Shown here: positions 1 through 11,226 of the stretch, piece after piece
Layout of the letters: every line of letters begins with the position of its first letter
Position numbering within the stretch: the stretch's first letter is position 1
Origin: Eleusine coracana subsp. coracana
Lineage: Eukaryota; Streptophyta; Magnoliopsida; Poales; Poaceae
NCBI GenBank assembly: GCA_032690845.1
Contig: CM064417.1
Coordinates: 26,175,833 to 26,239,832, forward strand
Direction of reading: 5' to 3'
Length of the DNA: 64,000 bases
Notes under the pieces: model-generated
The model's database searches: none
Told to the model about the DNA's origin: nothing
The model's input: the letters and a program-made list of their open reading frames with translations, nothing else
Position numbers and translations under genes: made by a program

Positions 1-1172
1 ATCTGCATCCATCTGGACGCGCGCCCTCAACATCTGGGCCATTTTTTGACATCCGTGACATTAACTATAGCAGTCATAGTGTATGGCTACAGAGCACGTA
101 CAGGATTGAAATGAAAATAAATTAGATAGGCCAATAATTTAGCACTGTCCAGAATCTAATCAGGATATGGCTACAGAGCACGTACAGGATCCAACAACGT
201 GTCTGAACCTGCCTTTGCACGTACATGGCCTATTTTAGTGTCCAGCAGCAAATATCACCTTTATACGGTGTCCGCCAGCAAATTTTGCCTTAACAATAAC
301 TTCCTCACAAAGAGATTTTTAGCAAGTGCTAAAAAAATTAAAACATACCTATTATTTCGAAATGACTTTATGCTATACGTTTTCACATTGTCAGGTCAAA
401 GAAATGTTTCAAAAAGCTTGGATGGCCTATGGATCCAACAGCTGACTTTTTTGCGGATCCTACCCAACCTAAAAATGAAGCAGAGGTTACTCGTTACTTC
501 TTTGGATTATTTTATTTTTATTACTGAACACGGGTTAACGTTATTAGCAGTTTGATATAATAGCAGCAGATGTTTTGATTTTTTAATCTAATTTTTTTAG
601 GGGACCATTGGGTTCACTTCTGACCTTTGAACACACATAGGACTCACTTGTGCAACTTTGAATATTCATTATATTTTTTTTCCTCGTAATAATATGTTTC
701 AGACTTATAATGAAGATACTGTTTGATTTGTACAGCTCTGTTTCATTGTAATTATACATACAATAACCGTGAGATATGCCACATATGTGGACTCTCGCTT
801 TCTATTGTTCAAATGGGCTTGAAGGTGATGCAGATGCCATAGAAGTTTTTCACCTCTTGAATCTCCCTACCTGACTGCTAGCACCAAAACTTTTAAAAGG
901 AAACTACAGAATCTCCTGCTTCCTTTCGCTTCCATACTCCTAAACTCCTCTATGATGACCACTGCTCTGATTCTGCTCTATCTTCCCTCTTCCAAATCCT
1001 CTCCTTAAGGCCTTCTTGTTTCAGCTTCGGTTTGTTGAAAACTTATAGATTGTGGATTTTAAAAATCTAGATCGTTAGAAGCTGGATTGTAAGATTCTCC
1101 AAAATCTACCCCTCCCCCTCCCCCATGCAGATCGTGGATTCGTGACAGTATGCTTAGAGGATCCATCTGTTT
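1..1172. other. Non-coding flank without a recognisable gene
   Basis: AT-rich DNA with no open frame that resembles a known protein. It holds a perfect 25-bp direct repeat (82-106 and 166-190). The part at about 1015-1172 is rich in short 'gctggattgt' and 'agcttc' motifs like those at 10800-10915, a pattern seen in grass MITE-type repeats, so the gypsy element to the right may have landed in an older MITE-like sequence. No exon of the callose synthase N-terminus could be found here. Confidence 0.5.
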
Positions 1173-1177
1173 GTTTC

Positions 1178-1448
1178 TATTATGGCTGGGTTATAGGGCA
1201 AGAAGCAAAGTCACTCGCCCTCTTATGGAGGCTCTGAGCTGCGTATTTCTTGCTTGCTTTATTAATCAATCTGCTGGCATTATATAGCTCAGCGCCTAAC
1301 ACAAAAACTTAATCTTTATCTCTCTAATACTATCCCTTTAAACGCAAGCAATCCTAACAACTCAGCTAGCCGGCCTTAGCCACTTTGGTTTGGCCCGGAC
1401 TCCTTGGGACGCCTAACATACTTCTGACCGAACAATGTGTCCACAACA
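1178..1448 (-). repeat. Left (3') LTR of the chromovirus
   Basis: 271 bp. It matches the right LTR along its whole length except for about 27 bp present only in the right copy. It begins TATTATGG where the right copy has TGTTATGA, and ends CACAACA. The PPT complement follows at 1449-1460. Confidence 0.9.
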
Positions 1449-4400
1449 TATCCCCCCCCCGGCCTGGCCGAGCTGGAACTCTGGGTGATCAGATCTGAAC
1501 TCCTCCAAGGAATCCCATGTAGCATCAGCAGGAGCATGATCTTGCCATTTGACCAGGAGCTCCCAGGACTGTTTTGTAGGCCTGGCGCGCAACACCTTCT
1601 CTTGTTTGGGTACCGTGCGCCTGTGCACAATCGCAGGCAGTGGTGCTGGAGACTGTGGTGCCACTCCTTCCAATCTTGAGGAATACGACGTGGAACACAT
1701 CATGAACGTGTGCTTTCGGTGGCACGCGCAGCCCATATGCCACCAGTCCAATGCGTTCCACAATCTCATAAGGGCCATAGTACTTAGGAGACAACTTAAA
1801 TGGTGCAACACCTCTGAGTGTCATCGCTGCGCGCTGTTGAGGCGGAGAAGAACCCAATCCCCGACCTCAAACTTGAGGGCACGATGCCACTCATCGTAGC
1901 TGTTCTTCATGTGGTCCTAGGCCTGCAGTAGACATTCCCGTATCTCTGCAAGGAACGTGTCGCGCTCCTGTAACTGGCGTGTTCCACTACCACAACCCAT
2001 GCTGAACCGGAGCGGAAGGAAATCAACGCCGGAGGTTCCCGTCCGTAGATGACCTGGAATGGCGTCGTCTTCAATGCAGTCTGATAGGAGGTGTTGAAGC
2101 AATACTCTGCCCAAGGTAACCAATGCAACCAATTCTTGGGACGATCTCCAGCAAGGCATTGCAAGTAGATGCCCAAAATCCTGTTGGTGACCTCGGATTG
2201 GCCATCAGTTTACGGGTGGAACGCGGAACTGAGGCGTAGCTCCGAGCGAGTCAAGCGGAAGAGCTCTTGCTACACATGGCTGGTGAATACGGGGTCCCCG
2301 TCACTGACGATGGAGTTGGGGATACCATGGAGCCGCACTATCTAGTCGAAGAACGCCTATGCGACGGTCATGGACGTATAGGGGTGCCTGAGCGCAATGA
2401 AGTATGTGTACTTGGAGAACCGGTCGACCACCGTCAACACTATCGATTTGCCTCCAACCTTGGGAAAGCCTTCAACAAAGTCCTTGGCGGTGTTGGTCCA
2501 GGCCGTGCGTAGAACGCCGAGGGGTTGGAGAAGTCTGGCGTGATGCAAGTGCTCTGTTTCGTTGTGCTGGCAGACAGAGCACCCGCGCACGAACTCGCGA
2601 ACCAGTCGATTCTCGCGTGGCGTGAAGGAGGCTTGAAGTCGAAGCAACGTCTTCTGGACCCCTCGTGGCCCATACCATGGGCTTGTGCAAGCACCTGTGG
2701 CCACAGTGACGACGAGACAGACAAGAATATGCGCTCGTCATGGAGCACTACATCATCGACCACCGTCCATGCAATAGTTGCCGTGCCGACTGCTATCTCT
2801 GCACGCTTGGTCACGATCTCCGGAATTGTGGCCGCCTCCTGGCGGAACACGTCAAACAACTCAAAGTCAGGCATGGTGATGGCATGGCTAGTTGTTGCGT
2901 CTTCATCACGGCGTGGCATAGCATCAATGGCCGCGTTCAGGCTTCCTAGGCGGAACTCCACCGTGAACTGGTACCCGAACAGTTTGCTCACTTAGGCATG
3001 TTGTGGAATTGTCGACAACCGCTGGTTGAGCAAGAACTTCAAGCTGTAGTGGTTGGTGCAGACGATGAACGACCGCGCCCCCAAGTTTGACCGTCAGTGT
3101 CGCACGACTTTGACCATGCCAATGAGCTTGCATTCATAAGCGATGAGCTTGGCGTGGTGAGGGGCGATGGCACAGTTGTAGAAGGCGATGGGTCCGACAT
3201 CTTTATGGAGTACAGCCCCAAAGCCAGTGCCGGATGCATCGCAGTCCACCATGAATGGTGCGTCGAAGTCGAGAAGCTGTAGCACCAGTGCCGAAGTTAG
3301 TGCCATCTTGAGCGCCATGAACGCCTCCTCTGCCTCAGGCGACCACCGAAACACCTCCCATTTAAGGAGTTGTGTCAGTGGTGCTGCAATCTTGCCATAG
3401 GATTATAGAAATGGATGAATTTCCTATAGTAGCACGTGAGTCCAACGAAGCCGCGCACGACCTTGACCGTCCTCGACGTTGACCCCGCCTGTACCGCCTC
3501 CATCTTCTCTGCGTCCATGGCAACGCCCTGAGCCAAGATCACATGGCCTAGGTACGCCACCGAAGTGCTGCCGAAAGATCACTTGCTCCGTATGAGAAAG
3601 AGCTTGTGCTCGCGGAGCCGCTGGAACACCGCGCGAACATGTTGTAGATGGGCGCTCCAAGAGTCACTGTAAATCAGTATATCGTCAAAGAACACAAGGA
3701 CAATCATGAAGAATGTTGTTCAACAATGCCTGGAACATAGCTGGCGCATTGGTAAGACCCAACAACATGACCACGAACTCAAAGTGGCCATGGTGGGTGC
3801 GGAACGCTGTCTTCTCCACGTCGTCGTTGTGCCCCAGGAACTGGTGGTAACCGTTGCGCAGGTCAAGCTTGGTGAAGAACCATGCACCGCGGAGTTTGTC
3901 GAGGAGTTCATCAACCACCGGGATGGAAAACATGTCGTGCACCGTCTTGGCATTTGGGGCTCGGTAATCAACGCAAAACCGCTACCTCCCGTCATGCTTC
4001 TTCACCAATAGGTTGGGTGAGGAGAACGCCGAAGTGCTCACCTTGATGATCCCTTGTTGCAGCATCTCATGGCATTGTCGCTCAATTTAATCTTTGAGGA
4101 GCTGTGGGTACCGGTACGGGTAGACTGCCACAGGCGCCATGTCCGGAAAGAGGTGGATTTTGTGGTTGTAGCGCTGAGGGGGAGGTAGGCCGAGAGGAGG
4201 CTCGAAGATGTCCTCAAAATCTTGTAACAACATCGTCATGAGGTTGGCGGTCATCAGTGTCCGGGCCGCTGTAGCACGAGAGCATGACGTGATGCCATTC
4301 CAAGTCACTCTGTGGTCATCACACCAGCAGCTCATGAGCGCGGTCGAAGTCCCACAACACCGACCCAAGCGACTTGAGCCATTGGACCCCGAGCATGATG

Positions 4401-5694
4401 TCGAAGTCCTCTAGTGGTATGACAAAGAAGTCGATGACGAACTCCTCCTGACCGATGAACACATGTACAGCCTTGCAGATGCCCAAGCTAGGGACTCGAT
4501 CGCCATTGGCCATCGACCCACCGTCACTTGGCGGCCTGGGCCGTGGAGGGGTTGCAACTGGAGTCGCCTAGCAGCACCCTCAAACAAAAATGAATGAGTT
4601 GACCCTGAGTCCACCAGCGCTGCAATGGAGGTCTCACTGATGTTGACAAGGAGCTGCATGGTTTCGGTTGTGCTGATCCTGGTGATGGCGCATAGGGATA
4701 TGCCGAGGGCGTCCGCGTCTTCTTCCACCTCCATGGTCTCGTCTAGCTGGAGTAGGTACAATCCTTTCATGGGGTAGACTTTCAGGTGCCTGCGAGAGAA
4801 TTTCTCGGTTCAGTTGTAGCATTCATTGAGCTCCCGTTTGGCGGCCATCTCGGCTGCTGTAAGGTTGAAGCGCGTCCCGGTTGGTGGTGCGGTGGCGGCG
4901 GTTTCGTTGGTGGTGGTGGTGGTGGTATTGGGTCAGGGTGGAGGCATGGGGCGTTGGACAACGAGTGGCGATGGACGACATGGAGCGTATGTGCGTGTGG
5001 GTGCGGCGGGGGTGGCGAGGCTCACGTCATCCTCAGTCATGTCCATCCAGCGCTCATACACGCGTGCATACGTCATAGCATCCTCCAGCGTTGCCAGTTC
5101 TGCAACTCGACGTCGGTCTTCAGCGGGTTGCGGAGGCCAATAGTGAAGATGTCGATCTGTTGCCCTCTCGAGACACCATCATAGCACGCCGCGTGTGCTA
5201 AGAATCTGGTCTGGTAATCTGCCCCAAGATCAACTCGCCTAGCGGATTGCTCCGTGTCGGCGATCTGAAAAGCTGGTTGACGAATTTAACAATTTGCGTC
5301 CAGGTGGGCACTCCTTGATTGCGCTCTAGCTGATAGTACCACTACTCAGCACCGCCAAACATGTAGAGCGGAAGAATTGCTCGCAGCGATTAAGCCACGA
5401 AAGCGTCCGTGCCGTCATAGGTGGGAAAGATCAGCTTGTGGATGCGCTAGGCGGCGATCGAGATCGCGGTGCTGCTGGAGGACCCATCAGACTTGGAATT
5501 CTTGGCTGAGGCGCCGATATCGATCTTGGATGACTGGAGGTGGTTGATAGCAACGGTGAGGCAATCCCGGTCACCCTTGACGGTGTTCATATCCGATTGG
5601 ACTGCGAAGACGATGGTCTTCATGGAAGTGATCTCCTTCAAGATATTGGCCAACGTCTCGACAATGGTGGCATCGTTGTTGACGGGCTCCGACA
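1437..5694 (-). pseudogene. Chromovirus gag-pol remnant (gag, protease, RT, RNase H, integrase, chromodomain)
   Basis: Read from high to low coordinates. A gag start (MSEPVNND, near 5694) leads into broken gag. A retropepsin with the active-site motif VDSGSTHSF lies within 4411-4770. RT remnants at about 3400-4330 include the [20 protein letters not shown] and [10 protein letters not shown] motifs; a frameshift lies just before FFDD near 3693. An RNase H piece with DCDASGTGFGAVL lies at 3094-3354. Integrase pieces are at about 2180-2990 (CSVCQ, VDRFSKYTYFI). The C-terminus has a GPY/F-type stretch (YYGPYEIVERIG, about 1750-1810) and a chromodomain-like LLVKWQDH...ATWDSLEEF at about 1480-1560. 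Many stops and frameshifts make it non-functional. The chromodomain places it among plant chromoviruses; the clade is not resolved. Confidence 0.88.
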
Positions 5695-5790
5695 TGGCAA
5701 CAAAGCACGACGAGGCAGGCGGATCGGGGCTGAATGTGGGTGGGAGGGGATGGGATTGAGGGAAAACTTTGGCTTTGAATACCAGATGTT

Positions 5791-8360
5791 TTTTTTTTCT
5801 CGAACATGCAGGAGAGCTGCGTATCATTTCATTAGTAGAAAAAGAAATTAGAAAGCAACATACACACACACTCACACATAACTTCATATGGTTACATGCG
5901 CGTCTGTTTAATTTAAGAAACACGACCCTCGACCAACGCCGGTCTACCCGAGAACGACCCGACCATGAGTAGAGAGGGCTGTGAGCGCTTTCGCTCCAGC
6001 CATGCTCCATAAACACTTCTCTTCACTCGCCATGACCAGAGCAGCAGTGATGCTTGGTGGGCATCCATTGAAAACGCAATCACTGCGATACCGCCACAAT
6101 GTCCACGCTCCTAGGATGATGATGGAGTTTATCCCCTTCTTTATGTCACCAGCCACCCGATTTGATGATCTTCTCTACCAGTCTTCAAAGCTTGTCTCAC
6201 CTGGCGCTGGTGCTAGTTGACTGAACCCCACTTGGCCCAACAGGACGTGCCAGAATTGCATTGCAAACACGCAACCAACCAGCAGATGGTGTATAGTTTC
6301 TGCTTCTTGGTCACACAAGGAACAACTCTCCGGATGTGGGAGGTTCCTTCTCGCCAAGCGATCTGCCGCCCAGCAGCAGTTATGCTCGACAAGCCATAAG
6401 AAGAAGTGGCATTTTTCAAGCGCCCATGTCTTCCAAACCCGTTCCTAAGGGCTGAACTGTGTTGATCCTCGGAACAGGGCTGTATATGCGGAACTAGCAG
6501 AGTACTGACCTGAGTTTGAGAGTCTCCATCTATGAACATCATCCTTTCCCGGTTACAAGGTGATGTCCATGATGAAGTCACACAACTTGATGAACTCCCT
6601 CAGGACGTCAATAGAGGCGAGCCATGGATGTCTTGTACCCATTTCATGCGTATTAGAGCCTCCTGGACAGTACTTCGATTGCTTGTTCGCTTGGAAACCA
6701 TGGAAAAATTCAGAGCGAAGAGGTCTTCTAGGCGCTGACCCATCAGCCATCTATCTCTCCAGAATAATGTATTCCTCCCAGCTCCAAGTTCAGAGGTCAC
6801 TGCCATGGAGACTAGAGCTTGGACTGATGCACTTGTTTGCATAGCGAACATGGCCCAAGGTTTATTTGGTTCGGTTTTCCTCAACCATAGCCATCTTGCC
6901 CGAAGCGCTATTCCGAAGTTTCTGAGGTCAGATATACCCAAGCCACCGAGTTCTTTAGGCCGTGTAACCTTGGTCCACGCCACAAGACAGTGCCCACCAT
7001 TTGCTTCTTTACGGCCGTGCCACAAGAAACTACGCCTGAGTTTGACTACGCCTGAGTTTGTCCACAACTTTGATCGCCCAAGAAGGAAGGTCAAGTGCCA
7101 TGGCGGTCATTACAAACTGAACCATCTTGGCCCTCCCTGCTCGTGTCATCAAATCTGCTTTCCATCCAGGCAGAAGGTCAGCCAAGCGGTCAATAAGTGG
7201 CTGCAGCTGTGCCTTTGTCCATTTCTTCAAGGAAAGGGGCAGCCCCAAGTATTTGATTGGGAACTCGGTAAGCACATAGGGGAGGTGTGTTTGTAGCAGT
7301 TCTATATCATGTGGTGGACATTGGATTGGTGTGCTGCTCTTCTGTACATTTGTGCGAAGACCTGTGGCATCCCCAAAAAGTTTCAGCATACTCATGGTGA
7401 TTTCAATGTCACTTGTGATCGGCCGGAGGAAGAGCACAACGTCATCAGCATAAAGTGAAAGATGGTGCTGAATTGATCGGGAAGAGAGGGGTTGTAGCAG
7501 CCCGGCCTCCGATGCCCTTGCAATCATGAGATTTAAAGTGTCCATTACCAAGATGAACAACATAGGGGATAAGGGGTCTCCTTGTCGTAAACTTCTCTGA
7601 CGTGAAATGAAATCACCAGGAGTACCGTTCAACAGCATCTGAGTTGAAGAAGTGGTGAGGAGGCCACTTAGATTGTCCCTGAATATTCTACCAAAGCCGA
7701 GCTTCTCTAGCACCTCCATGAGAAAAGGCCAAGAAACTGAGTCAAAGGCATTCGAGATGTCCAACTTCATTAAAATTCTTGGCTGCTTCTGGGAGTGAAG
7801 AAATCTTGCTGCCTGCTGAACAAGCATAAAATTATCCTGAATAAACCTGCCTTTGACAAAAGCGCTTTGGTTGGTAGATACCATACTATCAAGCTGGCCG
7901 GCAAGTCTGTTTGCAAGCACTAGATGCACCTATCCGATGGTAGCTGCTTGATGACCTTATCGGATGGTAGCTGCTTGATGATCTTCCACACCTGATAGGT
8001 GCATCTAGTGCTTCAAGTTCATGGGGCTGTATGCCGAGTGCCTCGAGATCGAGGGTGTGCTGTCTCTCTTCTCTGGTGCCGATCAGGTTGGAGTAGAAGT
8101 TAAGTAGCACGTTGGCCTTGTCTTCAAGTGTAGTGACCACGCGGTCCCCTCCTTCAACTTGGCGATGAAGTTTTTTTCCTTGCGATGCCGGTCATGAAGG
8201 TGAAACAAACTTGTGTTAGCATCACCATCACGCAGCCAGGTAATTCGTGATCTTATTCTTGCAATGGTACGCATCAAGGAGGCGAGTGCGAGCGAGTTCT
8301 TCTTGAGATTGTTGCGCAGCCAAGTCTCAAGAGGGTTCAGCTGCCTGCTGTCCTGAGCGA
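5791..8360 (-). mobile_element. 5'-truncated L1-type LINE inserted in the chromovirus
   Basis: A 15-bp perfect target duplication TGAATACCAGATGTT flanks it (5776-5790 and 8361-8375). The minus-strand poly(A) tail appears as a T-run at 5789-5798. Length is 2.57 kb against about 5-6 kb for a full element, so the 5' part is lost. The insertion site covers the PBS and the first bases of the chromovirus LTR. A rearranged segment at 7915-8013 marks an internal deletion with filler DNA. Confidence 0.94.
6175..8277 (-). pseudogene. LINE ORF2 remnant: reverse transcriptase and zf-RVT domain
   Basis: The long open stretch 7030-7929 encodes a non-LTR reverse transcriptase with NQSAFVKGR, KLDISNAFDSVSW, SLRQGDPLSPMLFILVMD, YADDVVLF and IKYLGLPLS. 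After a frameshift the RT thumb and connection continue (6600-7094, with ELGGLGISDLRNFG). The C-terminal zinc-binding zf-RVT segment with CSLCDQEAETIHHLLVGC lies at 6175-6357. Upstream, 8083-8277 keeps part of the endonuclease-RT linker (SRITWLRDGDANTSLFH). Endonuclease and ORF1 are absent, and the N-terminal RT segment before VLANRL is deleted. Not functional. Confidence 0.9.
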
Positions 8361-8546
8361 TGAATACCAGATGTTATGACTGGGTTACAGGTCAAGAAGC
8401 AAAGCTCGCCTTCCTATGATGGCTCTGAGTTGTGTAATTCTTGCTTGCTTTATTAATCAATCTGCTGGCATTATATAGCTCAACGCCTAACACAATCCAA
8501 CCGACTAACAAACTCAATCTCCTTATAACTTAATCTTTATCTCTCT

Positions 8547-8847
8547 TGTTAGCAAATAATGCATAAACAAGATCGAAACACGATATAGATTTAATGTGGA
8601 AAACCTTTGCGGGAAAAACCACGGGCGCCGAGCGATACTCTTCACTATTAGAGGAGAGTTACAATATAGGAAAAAACAATGAATCTCTCTCTCTCTCTCT
8701 CTCTATGCAACACAAGATGTATATATAAGGGTGAAAACTAGAGATAAACTCCCTAAACAATATGAACCGTAACACGAGAGGACTCCGCCTCTCATACCTC
8801 CTAGACGTCTCTAGCAAGGACACTATAATTCGGATCATATTTTAACA
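8547..8847 (-). repeat. Left (3') LTR of the small non-autonomous element
   Basis: 301 bp, TGTTAGCA...TTTTAACA. Contains a (CT)n microsatellite at about 8684-8704 that is shorter in the partner LTR. Confidence 0.9.
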
Positions 8848-10029
8848 AACTCCACCTTAAAACGAATTCCATCTTATAGCAAATAAAGAATCATCAATGA
8901 ACTCCTTTTAATATTATATAACACCGGACGCCAACGAATCACTAGGACTCAAACAGTAGCACCAATCAAGCTTGAGCATAGCTCAAACTTCATAATTCCA
9001 CTTCCAACAGAGTGTTTAATACTCCTTATAATCAAGAGCACATCAGAACTGCTGCTTTGAGCAAAAGACAACAGAGTCATAACCAATTGTGCTAAATAAT
9101 GAACCGTTATCACGGTCTTGCAACGGAATATAAAACTTGATAGAAATCATGTCGAAGAACAAATCCCAATAATAAAATCTAGAGCAACTCTTGAACGCTT
9201 CAGGTGCTTGAAACAAAATCTGCAGACTCTCTAGTACACTTGCGTGTATATCCAGCAAGACATTAAGAAATCAATTCCTGGTAGCAATCCCCATGTGCAC
9301 GTAGCAAAAGTCAATCAATTTCCTCTCCACGAGAGGAGAGGCACCAGCTTGCCTCGGGGGTATGCAAGCGGATAAAAAACGATCCTTGCCTTGGGACGAG
9401 AGTCAGGTGAACATGAAAAAAAATCCTCGGGCCAGGTATCGCTGCAGAAACTGTAGCCTTTCTAGATCAATTTCACCAATTTCAAAACAAGACCGGATCA
9501 GGGCAGCGCCACATTACGCGTGAAGCAGCAGAATATCGAATCGATGACACAGAAGTTACAATTCTGTCAAACCGTGACGCGCATGGGGATCAAGAACCTG
9601 GTACTCCAGGAAAGCAGCGATGGAGGTCGCCTCAACGCCAAGCAATGGCAGCCAAGCAGCGGAGCATGTCAGGCTTCACCGCGAACAACGAATGTGTCTG
9701 GACTCGATGAAAAACACGTGGAGTCGTCGACTTCAACCAACGCGGGATGCAATGGTAACATGGAAAACAATTCTGTCAACTCCGCTGAACGCGAGCAATG
9801 ACACGCCAAATCGCCAACTTGCATGAGCACGAAGAGCAGCAGCGTGATACGAGATCAAATCCCGTCAAACTGTGACATGCACAGGGATAAGCAGAACAAA
9901 CGAAGATTGCTACATGGTAGATCCGCCAGATGGCGGCGTGGCAAATAGATCAGATCGGCGGCGGTAGAACAGGGAATAGAACCCTAATATTTTTTTCACA
10001 AAATCTCATGTCTGATTCATGATACCACT

Positions 10030-10320
10030 TGTTAGCAAATAATGCATAAACAAGATTGAAACACGACACAGATTTAACATGAAAAACCCTTACGGGGAAA
10101 ACCACGGGCGCCGATCGACAATCTTCACTAATAGAGGAGAGTTACAATATAGGGAAAAACAATGAATCTCTCCCTCTATGCAATACAGGATGTATATATA
10201 AGGATGGAAAATAGAGATAAACTCCCTAAACAATATGAACCGTAACATGAGAGGACCCCGCCTCTCATATCTCCTAGACGTCTCTAGCAAGGACACTATA
10301 ATTCGGATCATATTCCAACA
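10030..10320 (-). repeat. Right (5') LTR of the small non-autonomous element
   Basis: 291 bp, TGTTAGCA...TTCCAACA; partner of 8547-8847. The PBS complement lies immediately to its left. Confidence 0.9.
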
Positions 10321-10539
10321 TCTCTAATACTATCCCTTTAAACGCAAGCAATCCTAACAACTCAGCTAGCCAGCCTTAGCCACTTTGGTTTGCCCCGGAC
10401 TCCTTGGGACGCCTAACATGCTTCTGACCGAAGAATGTGTTCACAACAGTTTCAGCTTTTTGTCATAGTCTAGAATCTGCTTATATAATATACCATTTTG
10501 TTCTAGCTTTAAAATGTGTTACCAAAATCCACAATCTGA

Positions 10540-10769
10540 GTGATGTTTGTGGATCATGGCGGGTGCGAAAGCTCTTGCTGCCCTGCCTGCTCATGGTGGC
10601 ATGGCTACTGAGTGATCAGCTGGTTTTGGTCGTTGGTCGTTCTAGTTATATTCATAGGCGCGTATGTAATCTGACGGAACCGGGTGTATGTGTGTATATG
10701 CTGTATTCTAACTTCTTCTTCTTTTAATGGAATGATACGCAGCTCTCCTGCATGTTTGAGAAAAAAAAA
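10540..10769 (+). mobile_element. Short LINE 3' fragment with poly(A)
   Basis: About 230 bp ending in nine A's (10761-10769). Its last 30 bases are almost identical to the complement of the tail of the LINE at 5791-8360 (tgatacgcagctctcctgca), and the rest is alignable with it, so it belongs to the same LINE family. A 16-bp flanking duplication with one mismatch (10524-10539 and 10766-10781) supports retrotransposition of a heavily 5'-truncated copy. Confidence 0.85.
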
Positions 10770-10797
10770 TCCACAATCCGAAGCTGAAAACGAAGAG

Positions 10798-10915
10798 GTT
10801 GTTAGCTCTGTTTGTTTCGGCTAGGTGATTCTGAAAAGCTGGATTGTGCTAGAGATGGTTACATACTGGATTGTGAAAAGCTGGGGACCTAAAAGCTGAG
10901 GGGTTGTTAGCTTGC
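10798..10915. repeat. MITE-like sequence (tentative)
   Basis: Begins and ends with GGTTGTTAGCT and contains two copies of 'aaagctgg' near 'ctggattgtg'. The motif set resembles abundant small repeats of grass genomes, but no clear inverted termini or target duplication were found. Confidence 0.3.
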
Positions 10916-11226
10916 CTTGATTGTGGGTGGCATAAATTGCTTGCTATAACTAGTTCCATGGCAGTTTGGTGCCTCCTACAAGATGTGCCGCCTTATCCTT
11001 TCATGGTAGTTTGGTAGAATTGGGAGGATAAGGCCAGGTTGGAGGGGGTATCTTGGTTGGACAAAGCAGGTTGTTTGTTTGGTCTGACTTTTTTGTATCA
11101 TGAGTTGTCCCATAGTTCCCCTATATATGTCGTGGTCATTTCTTTTGGCGAGTAGTCCATTCCATAATTTCGTATGCATGTTGGTGAAGAAAATTAAGTC
11201 ATGGTTAAGCTCTCTCTGTTATGATA

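Larger units (their letters stand above)
8547..10320 (-). mobile_element. Small non-autonomous LTR retrotransposon nested in the chromovirus LTR
   Basis: Two LTRs (8547-8847, 301 bp; 10030-10320, 291 bp) both start TGTTAGCAAATAATGC and end in AACA. A 5-bp duplication TCTCT flanks them (8542-8546 and 10321-10325). The complement of a TGGTATCATGAATCAGA-type primer-binding site lies at about 10011-10027, and the complement of AAGGTGGAGTT (PPT) follows the left LTR at 8848-8858, so it reads on the minus strand. The internal region is only about 1.18 kb and shows no gag or pol motif, so it depends on proteins from elsewhere. The two LTRs are very similar apart from a longer CT repeat in the left copy, which suggests a fairly recent insertion. 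Confidence 0.93.
1178..10448 (-). mobile_element. Ty3/gypsy chromovirus LTR retrotransposon, decayed, with two nested insertions
   Basis: The element is bounded by LTRs at 1178-1448 and 8372-10448 and by a 5-bp target duplication GTTTC (1173-1177 and 10449-10453). It reads on the minus strand. A primer-binding-site-like sequence (minus strand, 5771-5784) lies inside the right LTR and a C-run, which is the complement of a purine-rich tract, lies at 1449-1460 beside the left LTR. Protein remnants run gag, protease, RT, RNase H, integrase, chromodomain. A LINE (5791-8360) and a small LTR element (8547-10320) are inserted in it; without them it would be about 4.9 kb. Reading frames are broken in many places, so it is not autonomous. 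Confidence 0.93.
8372..10448 (-). repeat. Right (5') LTR of the chromovirus, split by an insertion
   Basis: LTR sequence runs 8372-8546, is interrupted by the small LTR element at 8547-10320, and resumes at 10321-10448 with the duplicated TCTCT. Joined, it matches the left LTR. Ends are TGTTATGA and CACAACA. Confidence 0.9.

Noticed and set aside
199..555. 118-codon open frame at the left end
   Set aside because: AT-driven, no recognisable domain, no splice or promoter context; treated as chance.
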